20,448 nt of DNA. Source: Oscillospiraceae bacterium. Lineage in GTDB: Bacteria; Bacillota; Clostridia; Oscillospirales; Ruminococcaceae. The translations under genes and the position numbers were made by a program. A model generated the notes under the pieces. That model was not told where the DNA came from. It ran no database searches and saw only the letters and a program-made list of their open reading frames with translations. The stretch lies in the NCBI GenBank assembly GCA_016296165.1, contig JAEDJV010000034.1:1-20448 (forward strand), given 5' to 3'. Below, one piece after another: positions 9,312 to 15,147 of the stretch. The stretch's first letter is position 1. Every line of letters starts with the position of its first letter.

Positions 9312-9382
9312 AGGGGCGTGGTTCAATGGTAGAATAGGGGTCTCCAAAACCTTTGACGTGAGTTCGATTCTTACCGCCCCTG
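9312..9382 (+). tRNA. tRNA-Trp (anticodon CCA)
   Basis: A full cloverleaf folds by hand. The acceptor is AGGGGCG/CGCCCCT with discriminator G; the D arm is GTTC/GAAT; the anticodon loop is CTCCAAA with CCA at positions 34-36; the T arm is GTGAG/CTTAC around TTCGATT. The 3' CCA is not encoded. The anticodon stem has two G-U pairs at its base, slightly weak but normal. A terminator follows 8 bases later, so it is a single-gene unit. Confidence 0.92.
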
Positions 9383-9390
9383 TCCACGAG

Positions 9391-9421
9391 AAGGCCTTTA
9401 GCTTAGCCGCTAAGGGCTTTT
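9391..9421 (+). terminator. Terminator of the tRNA-Trp transcript
   Basis: A stem pairing AAGGCCTTTAGC with the later GCTAAGGGCTT (one bulged G, one G-U pair) is followed by a short T run ending at 9421. Confidence 0.65.
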
Positions 9422-9785
9422 GAAGCACAAAGCTATACTGTGTAGGCTATAGTAATCATAGCGTCTTCTGACGTCGTCACATTCGTCAGAGAGCGTTCCG
9501 AGCATTCTTATGCTCCGGCCGTTACGTTTTCACGTCTGAACGGAAGTATCATTATAATTTTGCATGGTCGCGGCTTCACCGGTCGCCAATCCGATTATCA
9601 AACAAGATGTTTATCGCTCGTATCTTTACTTCAACGTCATTTAGTGTTTCATCGTAGTTTTAGTTTTATCGTTTATGTGCATGATAAAACCAGATAGTCA
9701 TTGCGGATCTTTTTGAAGGCTGCATGCAAAACCTTTAGTGCTTTGTACTGTATTCAGTTTTCAAGATACAGTCTCAGGTCTCAAT
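9422..9785. other. Non-coding, hairpin-rich stretch with an rRNA-spacer-like motif
   Basis: No credible coding frame. Several perfect small inverted repeats occur: TCTGACG/CGTCAGA (9467-9490), GAGCAT/ATGCTC with a TCTT loop (9500-9515), GTTTTATC/GATAAAAC (9663-9690) and ACTGTAT/ATACAGT (9747-9772). On the minus strand the last one encloses CTTGAAAACTGAATA, a motif known from Firmicute 16S-23S spacers just before 23S rRNA. No 16S or 23S sequence was recognised next to it. It may be a relic of an rRNA operon, or part of a structured RNA reading leftwards. Confidence 0.4.
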
Positions 9786-9830
9786 AAAAAAATCAAGCCA
9801 TCAGATTCTTCCAACACACTGATGACTTGA
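9786..9830 (-). terminator. Rho-independent terminator of the candidate small RNA
   Basis: Arms at 9819-9830 and 9793-9804 form a 12-bp stem, complete on the minus strand with one G-U pair, followed by seven U residues (9786-9792). The same pairing on the plus strand has a C-A mismatch, so the signal is directional. It may also end transcripts from the toxin cassettes. Confidence 0.85.
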
Positions 9831-9917
9831 CAATCTTTATTTAATATGCTAAAATAATCATTAGCATTAAAAAGCATTCTCGCTAAGCTCTCAGATGTGT
9901 GTGATCTGACTGTTACG

Positions 9918-9947
9918 GAGTATAATTTATACCAGTAAATTATACTC
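9918..9947. repeat. Perfect 12-bp inverted repeat
   Basis: GAGTATAATTTA and its exact complement are separated by TACCAG. It forms the first stem of the candidate RNA; as DNA it could also be an operator. No U run follows on either strand, so it is not a terminator. Confidence 0.75.
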
Positions 9948-9982
9948 TGTGGGGGTGCTTTTTATTGTACCCTTACGAATTA

Positions 9983-10011
9983 ATTCTACAACTTTTATAA
10001 TACAATGTCAA
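9983..10011 (-). promoter_or_regulatory. Promoter of the candidate small RNA
   Basis: Minus strand TTGACA (10006-10011), 17-base spacer, TAGAAT (9983-9988). The predicted start is near 9976. Confidence 0.7.
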
Positions 10012-10050
10012 TACATAATCGACATTATTCACAAATATTTGTTAATTCCG

Positions 10051-10091
10051 CCGAATACAAACTTATCAATTAAGCTTGTATTCGGTTTTTT
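10051..10091 (+). terminator. Plus-strand rho-independent terminator without an evident gene
   Basis: Arms 10051-10064 and 10072-10085 pair over 14 bases with one mismatch and are followed by TTTTTT (10086-10091). No plus-strand gene ends here; it may stop antisense transcription or be left from lost DNA. Confidence 0.7.
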
Positions 10092-10182
10092 ATCAACTTT
10101 TAGCAAGAGAAATACATACATATGGAAAAGAAAAATGTTTATTTCTCACCAAACTTGTTATTCAACTTTCTGAATCGTTTTG

Positions 10183-10257
10183 CTAACTGAATCGCTTAGC
10201 TAAAGCTTTTAGGTCATCCCATAACTCATCAGAAGTAAATTCCTTATACCTCCACAT
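10183..10257 (-). pseudogene. 24-codon remnant of an unknown gene fused to a cassette leader
   Basis: An open frame reads MWRYKEFTSDELWDDLKALAK and ends FS-stop shortly after. Its first codons are the reused leader and ribosome binding site of a toxin cassette, so the real protein part starts near KEFTSDELWDD, which looks like the C-terminal end of a genuine protein. The upstream part of that gene is absent and no ribosome binding site serves this ATG. Most likely a recombination or deletion scar. Confidence 0.4.
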
Positions 10258-10282
10258 TTACTTAAACGTGCTATAATAGCAC
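10244..10282. repeat. 39-bp direct repeat, copy 1
   Basis: Identical by eye to 12418-12456. It spans the cassette palindrome, the following leader and the GGAGG ribosome binding site. Here the antitoxin gene expected after the leader is missing. Confidence 0.85.
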
Positions 10283-10283
10283 G
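10267..10283. repeat. Cassette palindrome, site 1
   Basis: CGTGCTATAATAGCACG: inverted arms around TAA, 3 bases after the stop codon of the broken toxin gene. Both arms differ from the usual TGTGC/GCACA at the matching position, so pairing is kept by a compensatory change; with flanking bases the stem reaches 10 bp. Confidence 0.9.
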
Positions 10284-10452
10284 TTTTCATCTTTTTATAT
10301 TGTCTCTTTTTTCACAACCAAGTAATGCTTTTACCTTATCCGCATCCTCTTTATTTACAACAATAATCCCGACTTTGGAGTTATATCCAGCCGGGATGCC
10401 TGATTTGGACACCAATGCCGCCTGCTCCTGGTTTATATTTTCGATGTAATAT
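10268..10452. repeat. About 185-bp diverged duplicate of 11112-11296
   Basis: The palindrome and the C-terminal toxin module are colinear without gaps at an offset of 844 bases, with scattered, largely third-position differences. It records duplication of a toxin cassette. Confidence 0.8.
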
Positions 10453-10843
10453 GGATTAATTACTTTGGCATCAAATAAATTTTGCATAAAAAAAAATTTT
10501 TGCATTTCTTCCGAAATGATTAAATTATTTTTTTGGGCAATACTTTGCAAAATTTTCTGGTTAAACACATCTGTTTTGAAGTTTCCTATCTCTTCAGCAT
10601 TTCTCTTCAGCATAAACTCATAAGTACATTTTCCAATCTCAAAAAACTGATTCAGCTCATTCTGATTCCACTTTCCATAAAAAATTTCTGTAATCCAGTT
10701 TTACCTGCCCCCGGCTGACCCCCAAGCACAAAAGCCTTAGGATAAGATACTGATTGTTTGTTCCTCGTCATTTGTTCATAGCAGGTCATCGCTATAGAAT
10801 CAAATATTTCTTTAGTAAATTCTCCATCAACCATTGCATTCAA
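10287..10843 (-). pseudogene. Broken zeta-like toxin gene
   Basis: The frame opens at TTG 10843, or at ATG 10834, which overlaps the antitoxin stop. It reads to a Walker A motif, LGGQPGAGKTGLQKFF, then shifts frame in a run of T residues near 10673 and stops at about 10652. The second frame continues from about 10680 (NELNQFFEIGKCTYEF, MLKRNAEE) to the stop at 10287. Joined, the protein would have about 185 residues against 343-345 for the intact relatives. The expected LDCDxFRxYHP region with the catalytic aspartate cannot be found, and most of the middle of the kinase domain is gone. The C-terminal module (YYIENINQEQ, SGIPAGYNSK, NKEDADKVKALLG) is intact and almost identical to the neighbour's. 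Kinase activity is not expected. Confidence 0.85.
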
Positions 10844-11090
10844 TCATCTCATCTATATATTCTTTTGCAAAAGAAAGTTTAGCGCTTATTTTTTCAAGGT
10901 CATCCATTCCGTAATCCGGATGTTCTATCAAAGAATCACTCAAATCATACACTTTATCGAGCATAACACTTATTGGATTCTTATGATCTGTGCTGATATT
11001 ATTTTCTATCATATACTTAGTAATTTTAGCAATTACACTTGAAGCTACTTCTCTGAGCACTTCTTCTCTAACTGTAACAAAATAATCCAT
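10827..11090 (-). CDS. Putative zeta-type antitoxin, orphaned by decay of its toxin
   Basis: An 87-residue, acidic, mostly helical protein. Its position before the toxin gene, the overlap of its 3' end with the toxin start, and the layout helix, ENNI(x)nNP turn, two helices match the 86- and 81-residue proteins at 12155-12415 and 16169-16414, although sequence identity is low. GGAGGAATT precedes the ATG. In zeta systems the antitoxin covers the nucleotide-binding site of the kinase. Since the adjacent toxin is broken, this copy may be decaying, or kept because it neutralises a related incoming toxin. Naming rests on context, not on a recognised domain. Confidence 0.6.
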   Translation of the reverse strand: MDYFVTVREEVLREVASSVIAKITKYMIENNISTDHKNPISVMLDKVYDLSDSLIEHPDYGMDDLEKISAKLSFAKEYIDEMIECNG

Positions 11091-11110
11091 AATTCCTCCA
11101 TGTTTTTAAT

Positions 11111-11127
11111 TGTGCTATAATAGCACA
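11111..11127. repeat. Cassette palindrome, site 2
   Basis: Exact TGTGCTATAATAGCACA, 3 bases after the stop of the 11131-12168 toxin gene and 20 bases before the next ATG (11090) on the minus strand. Confidence 0.92.
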
Positions 11128-11130
11128 TTT

Positions 11131-12168
11131 TCATCTTTTTATATTGCCTATTTTTTCACATCCAAGTAATGCTTTTACTTTATCTGCATCTTCTTTGTTC
11201 ACAACGATAATTCCAACTTTGGAGTTATATCCAGCCGGGATGCCTGCTTTTGATACCGATATCGCCTGCTCTTTTGTTACTCCGTCAATATAATATGCAT
11301 TTTCTTCCGGAAAAGGCAACTTAGATTTTTTATAGGTTTCACGAACCGAAGAACTATTTTTGTTTTCCAAAACATTTTTCTTGTATTCAGAAATAATCTT
11401 CTCAGCTTCTTCAGGTGTGTTTTTTAATCTTGCGGATAATATCGGAACCGGATTTAGATCAGGTGTATCAGCCATATGATAAAGTACTTCTCCGTCACGT
11501 GTATAAATATATATATCATCCACAGGTATCTGCGGTTTACCTTCTTCATTTTTCGATTCATATATCAGCTGAAAACTGTTCTCAATATTATCTCTGACAA
11601 GTTCAAAAAATTCTCTTGGAACAGGACGGGGCGGCTCCGGATGAGGCACACCTTCCACAATATCTTTATTATATTTCAACTTTGCGGCCTCAAACCTGTT
11701 AATCGTTCCCTGCCATGCAGTATCAATATTGGTTGCCATTACAGCAAGTTCAATCCTGTAGCCAAGTGGTTTGAGTGAAGCTGTATTTAAAAATGCGGTA
11801 TTAGGCGATTTCATTGCACTTTCAACTATAAAATTATATTTTTCAGGTGTAATTTCATCTATCATCCTATCTACTACGGCAAAAACAAATTCATTTGTCT
11901 TTTCTCCATATTCCTCCGGTGAGAAACTTGTTGCTTCCGGATGATATCTTCTAAATTTATCGCAGTCTAAATGAACTATATTTCCGTTAATATTATTCTT
12001 CGCATCATAAAAATCATAAATATTCCCTTTTCCTGAACCAGGTAATCCTCCCAGAACGACAGCAACCGGATGTTTAACTGGAATGATTCCTCTAAGAGAA
12101 GTTATCTTTATTTTTTGATACGCCTTTTCAAACTTTGGATTTTTAAATATCTCCTTATTGTAACCCAC
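11131..12168 (-). CDS. Zeta-like toxin kinase with C-terminal module
   Basis: A 345-residue member of the zeta/PezT-like P-loop kinases, which phosphorylate UDP-N-acetylglucosamine-type sugars and block cell-wall synthesis. Seen: Walker A LGGLPGSGKG (39-48), LDCDKFRRYHP (67-77) in place of the family's DGDxFR, and YNFIVESAMKSP (111-122). The residue after the P-loop lysine is Gly48 where Ser or Thr is usual, so activity may be reduced or the metal site altered. Residues from about 291 form the shared module: YYIDGVTKEQ, AGIPAGYNSKVGIIVVNKED, KVKALLG and a tail ending IKR. The start is GTG at 12168, overlapping the antitoxin gene by 14 bases, which points to translational coupling. The homologue at 15148 also uses GTG in an overlap. 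Substrate is inferred from family. Confidence 0.88.
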   Translation of the reverse strand: MGYNKEIFKNPKFEKAYQKIKITSLRGIIPVKHPVAVVLGGLPGSGKGNIYDFYDAKNNINGNIVHLDCDKFRRYHPEATSFSPEEYGEKTNEFVFAVVDRMIDEITPEKYNFIVESAMKSPNTAFLNTASLKPLGYRIELAVMATNIDTAWQGTINRFEAAKLKYNKDIVEGVPHPEPPRPVPREFFELVRDNIENSFQLIYESKNEEGKPQIPVDDIYIYTRDGEVLYHMADTPDLNPVPILSARLKNTPEEAEKIISEYKKNVLENKNSSSVRETYKKSKLPFPEENAYYIDGVTKEQAISVSKAGIPAGYNSKVGIIVVNKEDADKVKALLGCEKIGNIKR

Positions 12169-12415
12169 TGCAATATTCCCTTATCTCTGTTAATTTTCCT
12201 TCTGCAGCATCGATATCTTCATATGTTTTTAATTTGTATGCGTCATTAACAAGCCTTATAAGTTCGTTATACTTTTTCATAACCGGATTATCTTCATCTT
12301 TTTCAAAAGTAAGCCCCATTTTTTCTACTATATCAGCAAATCGTGCACAAGCATTATTTCCACGTTCTTTAAAAACATCTCTCTCAACATCGATATCATA
12401 TCTTTTCTCTTCCAT
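12155..12415 (-). CDS. Antitoxin partner of the 11131-12168 zeta-like toxin
   Basis: An 86-residue charged helical protein whose ATG follows GGAGGTATAATT. It is similar to the 81-residue protein at 16169-16414: both have a central turn before P(x)(x)KKY(x)EL (NPVMKKYNEL here, RPEVKKYIEL there) and end SG-x-x. Its last codons overlap the GTG start of the toxin, the usual order for this type of system. The leader contains the palindrome at 12441-12457, whose minus strand TGCTATTAT could serve as an extended -10 element 25 bases before the ATG. Confidence 0.7.
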   Translation of the reverse strand: MEEKRYDIDVERDVFKERGNNACARFADIVEKMGLTFEKDEDNPVMKKYNELIRLVNDAYKLKTYEDIDAAEGKLTEIREYCSGLQ

Positions 12416-12417
12416 AA

Positions 12418-12456
12418 TTATACCTCCACATTTACTTAAACGTGCTATAATAGCAC
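12418..12456. repeat. 39-bp direct repeat, copy 2
   Basis: Matches 10244-10282 base for base. Here it leads directly into an antitoxin ATG, so this is the intact arrangement. Confidence 0.85.
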
Positions 12457-12457
12457 A
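12441..12457. repeat. Cassette palindrome, site 3
   Basis: CGTGCTATAATAGCACA: perfect 6-bp arms plus a mismatched end pair (C/A), 3 bases after the stop of the 12461-13213 toxin gene. Confidence 0.9.
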
Positions 12458-12460
12458 TTT

Positions 12461-13213
12461 TTATCTTTTAAGACCATTACCCAGAACAGTCATCGCCTTT
12501 TCCTTATCCTGTTTATTTATAGCTATTACACCCGTTTTCGCATTATATCCAAGTGATATTCCTGACTTTACAATAACTGCCGCCTGTTCCTTTGTAATTC
12601 CACCAACATAATATGGATCTTTAATAGAAGTCTGTGTGCCTTTCATCAGATCATAATCTGACACCTTTGTAAGACTTTCGATATCTTTGGCATTCCAGAA
12701 CTGATTCTCCCAGACTCTGTATTTATCTTTTTTCTTGCTGAATATTCTGGATGCCCTTTGGGTATTATCAAAAACATTACAAATATCACTTACTTTTATA
12801 AGTTCAGGTAATATATTAAGCGAACGTTCATATCTTGCTCTTATCTTATCCTCCGGAACATCATGTCCTCCAGTAGCAACCCTGATTTGAACTCTGTTAA
12901 CATTTACATCAGGAGAATTTGTAAGAACAAAAAAGCTTTTAATGAAATAGCCTTTTTCTTTCGCTTTTTTCAAAAGATTTAGGTTTCTTTCTGTTGATAA
13001 AACTGTTTCAAAAGTAAAGTCTCTTTTGTCCTCTAAGCACTTATTTCTCTTAGCCTCGGCCATTTGTGCTGCTTCAAGATCAGTACATCCTATCACTTTC
13101 TTTATATCATCAGCGTTTATATATTCGCCTATAGGAGAAACAGCTGAAGTAATAGTGCTCTTTCCTGAACCATTCGGACCAGCAAACACAAGAATCATCG
13201 GTTTTTTATCCAT
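12461..13213 (-). CDS. Zeta-like toxin of a second type (COG4185-like P-loop kinase)
   Basis: A 250-residue P-loop kinase from a different branch than the other toxins here. It has Walker A FAGPNGSGKST (10-20), YINADDI with the candidate catalytic Asp pair at 35-36, FTFETVLST (67-73), and RVATGGHDVPEDKIRARY (111-128), a substrate and lid region typical of COG4185 proteins. Although the kinase part is only distantly related to the 343-345-residue toxins, residues from about 199 carry the same module: YYVGGITKEQ, KSGISLGYNAKTGVIAINKQD and GLKR at the end. That points to later fusion of a common tail to two kinase types. AGAGGAAAC precedes the ATG. It lies 12 bases after its probable antitoxin gene. 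Confidence 0.88.
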   Translation of the reverse strand: MDKKPMILVFAGPNGSGKSTITSAVSPIGEYINADDIKKVIGCTDLEAAQMAEAKRNKCLEDKRDFTFETVLSTERNLNLLKKAKEKGYFIKSFFVLTNSPDVNVNRVQIRVATGGHDVPEDKIRARYERSLNILPELIKVSDICNVFDNTQRASRIFSKKKDKYRVWENQFWNAKDIESLTKVSDYDLMKGTQTSIKDPYYVGGITKEQAAVIVKSGISLGYNAKTGVIAINKQDKEKAMTVLGNGLKR

Positions 13214-13225
13214 TTCAGTTTCCTC

Positions 13226-13426
13226 TTAATATTCCCTGTGGCCATCCGGATAAAGAATATACGGTTTGCCCTTTTTCTCATCATATTCAGATGTTGGTTC
13301 TTTACGCACCTTAGCCAGTTCTTTTCTGAGCCTGATTACTTCATTGAATCGTTCTTCAATCTCTGCTTCAGATATACCCCATTCCTCATCATACTCGAGT
13401 TCTTTTAATGTTTTTTCATCAATCAT
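13226..13426 (-). CDS. Putative antitoxin of the COG4185-like toxin
   Basis: A 66-residue, highly charged protein (MIDEKTLKELEYDEEW at the start; YILYPDGHREY at the end). AGGAGG precedes the ATG. It is not similar to the three other antitoxin candidates, consistent with the toxin being of another type. Small proteins with a helical N-terminus and a C-terminal PDG-type strand often precede COG4185 kinases. The 12-base gap to the toxin and 39-base gap from the gene before imply co-transcription. Function is inferred from context. Confidence 0.6.
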   Translation of the reverse strand: MIDEKTLKELEYDEEWGISEAEIEERFNEVIRLRKELAKVRKEPTSEYDEKKGKPYILYPDGHREY

Positions 13427-13465
13427 TGCAAATTCCTCCTATAAATCATGAATACGTACAAGCAA

Positions 13466-14149
13466 CTACTCCCATTCATCAGATATGTCCTTTATAATTT
13501 CCAGCAATCTCATTCTGTCTTCTGCATTATTGCCCATACCACTATCCAAAGCCGCCATATCAGCGAGCAAGCGGAACGTTATCGACCAATCTTTGAAATA
13601 AGACCAATTATCAGTAAGTAATCTATAAATATTTACAAATCTTGTAAATTGAGGCTCGTTTTTTAATTCTTTAAGTAAATACTCAGAAGCTTTAACTTCC
13701 TTTGATAAATCATACTTTATTCCTGAATCCTCCTCATTATCGTATATGAGTTTGAATTTCTTAGCAACAGAGTCCATTTGTTCACATAAATGATGATATT
13801 CGTGTTCCTCACCAGTCAGCATCATCTCAGAATGTACAGATAAACCTTGAGCCAGCATAACCAGGGGCAGAAAATTGCCATATCTTGAACTCCAGCACCC
13901 CCTTGTGCCAGCGGCATTATCAGAAAACAATGCTGAAAGTGTTTTAGAAACGCTTCCATTTTCAGAATACAAACAATTTTCAACTATAAATCTTGCGCCT
14001 GAATTCTTAGGGAGAAAGTTATCCACTAAAACCTGCTCCACAACTGCTGATTCAGTGATGTTTAATGTTTCTGACTTATCTTTCAGAATCCTGTTGATCA
14101 AATCTGGTTTCGCAAGCGAAATCAGCTTCTTTTCTGTTTTTACCCTCAT
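13466..14149 (-). CDS. Hypothetical protein with ribbon-helix-helix-like N-terminus
   Basis: A 227-residue protein from the ATG at 14149, chosen because GGAAGG sits at proper spacing; an upstream ATG (14170) lacks one. Residues 1 to about 45 (VKTEKKLISL, NITESAVVEQVLVDNFL) resemble the strand-helix-helix of CopG/Arc-type DNA-binding proteins. The remainder (SSRYGNFLPLVMLAQGL, EHEYHHLCEQMDSV, a Trp-rich WSYFKDWS stretch) is not recognised. It is first in a likely operon with the COG4185-like pair and is driven by a perfect promoter, so a repressor role for the toxin cassettes is plausible. Confidence 0.65.
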   Translation of the reverse strand: MRVKTEKKLISLAKPDLINRILKDKSETLNITESAVVEQVLVDNFLPKNSGARFIVENCLYSENGSVSKTLSALFSDNAAGTRGCWSSRYGNFLPLVMLAQGLSVHSEMMLTGEEHEYHHLCEQMDSVAKKFKLIYDNEEDSGIKYDLSKEVKASEYLLKELKNEPQFTRFVNIYRLLTDNWSYFKDWSITFRLLADMAALDSGMGNNAEDRMRLLEIIKDISDEWE

Positions 14150-14193
14150 TTTCGCACCTTCCTTAAACATATCTTTAAAATATCTCTAATATT

Positions 14194-14222
14194 ATTATAT
14201 CATTTTTTTATTTTCTTGTCAA
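14194..14222 (-). promoter_or_regulatory. Perfect consensus promoter of the left toxin-cassette operon
   Basis: Minus strand TTGACA (14217-14222), 17-base spacer, TATAAT (14194-14199). Such strength usually goes with a repressor; the product of the first gene, with its DNA-binding-like N-terminus, is a candidate. Confidence 0.88.
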
Positions 14223-14239
14223 CCTTTTTTTCGTTACTA

Positions 14240-14938
14240 TCACTTACCATCGGTTATCATCTCTTCAGCAATCAGCTGCTTTTTATATACATAATACGTA
14301 TTTCTCGACACTTGAGCCAGTTTTATGCACTCTTTATCAGGCAATGACCCATTGAAATCCCTGGAATATTTTTTTATTATTTCTTTAGCAGCCAGGCTTT
14401 TTTTAGTCACAAGTTTCTTACCTTTAACAGCGCCAATCTGTTGTCCGTTAATTCGTGCAGTAACAATACCTTCTCTGGTACGTTGTCTCAGGTCATTTAC
14501 TTCTTTTTCAGCCTGTTCAAAAGCAAGTCTTATCTGCTGTCTTGCCAGCAGCATAAGCACTTTATTTGTAGCTTCAATGTAGATATCAGCAATTTCATTT
14601 CCCACGCAGTCCACACTGCTATCATGAGCCTGCCTGTAAGTCTCAGTATTAATATGAGGCTCTTTCAAAAACACAAGCTCAACACCAATATCGTACAGAT
14701 TCATATACAATTCTATGCCGTCCTCAGCGTTTCTGCTCATCCGGCTTACACTGTCAAATACAATGATATCTCCCGGAGCAACAGCTGCCAGCAGCTTATC
14801 AAAATTCTTTCTGTTGATTTTAGTTCCCGAATATGTATCCTGAATAATCAAAGCTTCCGGATACTCAGTCTTTATATTGCGAATCTGACGCTCGATATTC
14901 TGTTTAGGCGTACTTATTCTGCAATAACCATATACCAT
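14240..14938 (-). CDS. Serine recombinase (resolvase/invertase family)
   Basis: A 232-residue small serine recombinase. With the ATG at 14938 (GAGGTG 6 bases before; an in-frame GTG at 14947 overlaps that site) it starts MVYGYCRIST, placing the nucleophilic serine at position 9. Further family marks are the N-terminal QNIERQI, VFDSVSRMSRNAED (the D-x-x-SR-x-x-R motif) and a C-terminal helix-turn-helix, LPDKECIKLAQVSRNTYYVY. Such enzymes resolve cointegrates or invert DNA segments. It lies alone between a terminator (15081-15118) and the next operon's promoter, and its upstream region carries phased repeats that could be recombination sites. It might rearrange the cassettes or serve element maintenance. 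Confidence 0.92.
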   Translation of the reverse strand: MVYGYCRISTPKQNIERQIRNIKTEYPEALIIQDTYSGTKINRKNFDKLLAAVAPGDIIVFDSVSRMSRNAEDGIELYMNLYDIGVELVFLKEPHINTETYRQAHDSSVDCVGNEIADIYIEATNKVLMLLARQQIRLAFEQAEKEVNDLRQRTREGIVTARINGQQIGAVKGKKLVTKKSLAAKEIIKKYSRDFNGSLPDKECIKLAQVSRNTYYVYKKQLIAEEMITDGK

Positions 14939-15034
14939 CAATAGCACCTCACTATGAAATAAATTTGTATCAAAACAAACGACCGTTATTTTACGTACCG
15001 TTTTTCTTAATTAAAATTCATCGCAAATCAACTG

Positions 15035-15071
15035 TTTTTAATACTTTTTATTAATACGTCATTTTTAATAC
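15035..15071. repeat. Three phased repeats upstream of the serine recombinase
   Basis: TTTTTAATAC (15035-15044), TTATTAATAC (15048-15057) and TTTTTAATAC (15062-15071), starts 13 and 14 bases apart. They could be resolvase binding subsites or regulatory repeats; the sequence is AT-rich, which lowers certainty. The rest of 14939-15080 shows no clear promoter. Confidence 0.45.
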
Positions 15072-15080
15072 TATACATAT

Positions 15081-15118
15081 AAAAAAAGAAAAGAGCCTTA
15101 GCGAAGCAGACCCTTTTC
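15081..15118 (-). terminator. Rho-independent terminator after the right-hand toxin cassette
   Basis: An 11-bp stem (arms 15108-15118 and 15088-15098, with G-U pairs) and a 9-base loop are followed by seven U residues (15081-15087). It separates the integrase-side genes from the serine recombinase. Confidence 0.88.
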
Positions 15119-15130
15119 CATTCTAAAAAA

Positions 15131-15147
15131 TGTGTTATAATAGCACA
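15131..15147. repeat. Cassette palindrome, site 4
   Basis: TGTGTTATAATAGCACA, one change from consensus, directly abutting the stop codon of the 15148-16179 toxin gene. A true terminator follows 13 bases later, so the palindrome is not simply the terminator. Confidence 0.85.

Larger units (their letters stand above)
9786..9976 (-). ncRNA. Candidate structured small RNA, about 190 nt
   Basis: The unit is defined by a consensus promoter (9983-10011) and a terminator (9786-9830) on the same strand, with no open frame of useful size and no ribosome binding site plus start pair that I could defend. Inside lie three perfect inverted repeats: 12 bp at 9918-9947 (6-base loop), 6 bp at 9891-9909 (7-base loop) and 7 bp at 9846-9867 (8-base loop). 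I do not recognise the family: no T-box signature or tRNA-like ends were seen. It could be a stand-alone regulatory RNA, or a leader attenuating read-through into the hairpin-rich stretch downstream. Confidence 0.5.

Noticed and set aside
9312..9382. tRNA-Trp 3' end as the attachment site of the element
   Set aside because: No repeat of the tRNA 3' end is seen elsewhere in the window; only a 10-base match (CAAAACCTTT) recurs near 9730 and it derives from the anticodon region. About 800 bases separate the tRNA from the first element gene. The far end is outside the window, so this stays open but unsupported.
9312..9382. tRNA-Gly (TCC) reading of the tRNA
   Set aside because: With TCC as anticodon the loop would lack U33 and the stem would be out of register; CCA in CTCCAAA fits.
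9949..10173. A 74-codon plus-strand frame as a gene
   Set aside because: It runs through a strong terminator hairpin (10051-10091), has poor codon makeup and no recognisable features.
10287..10613. The 108-codon frame as an independent small gene
   Set aside because: It continues, in a shifted frame, the toxin frame that begins near 10843, and its tail is that of the full-length toxins; it is half of a broken gene.
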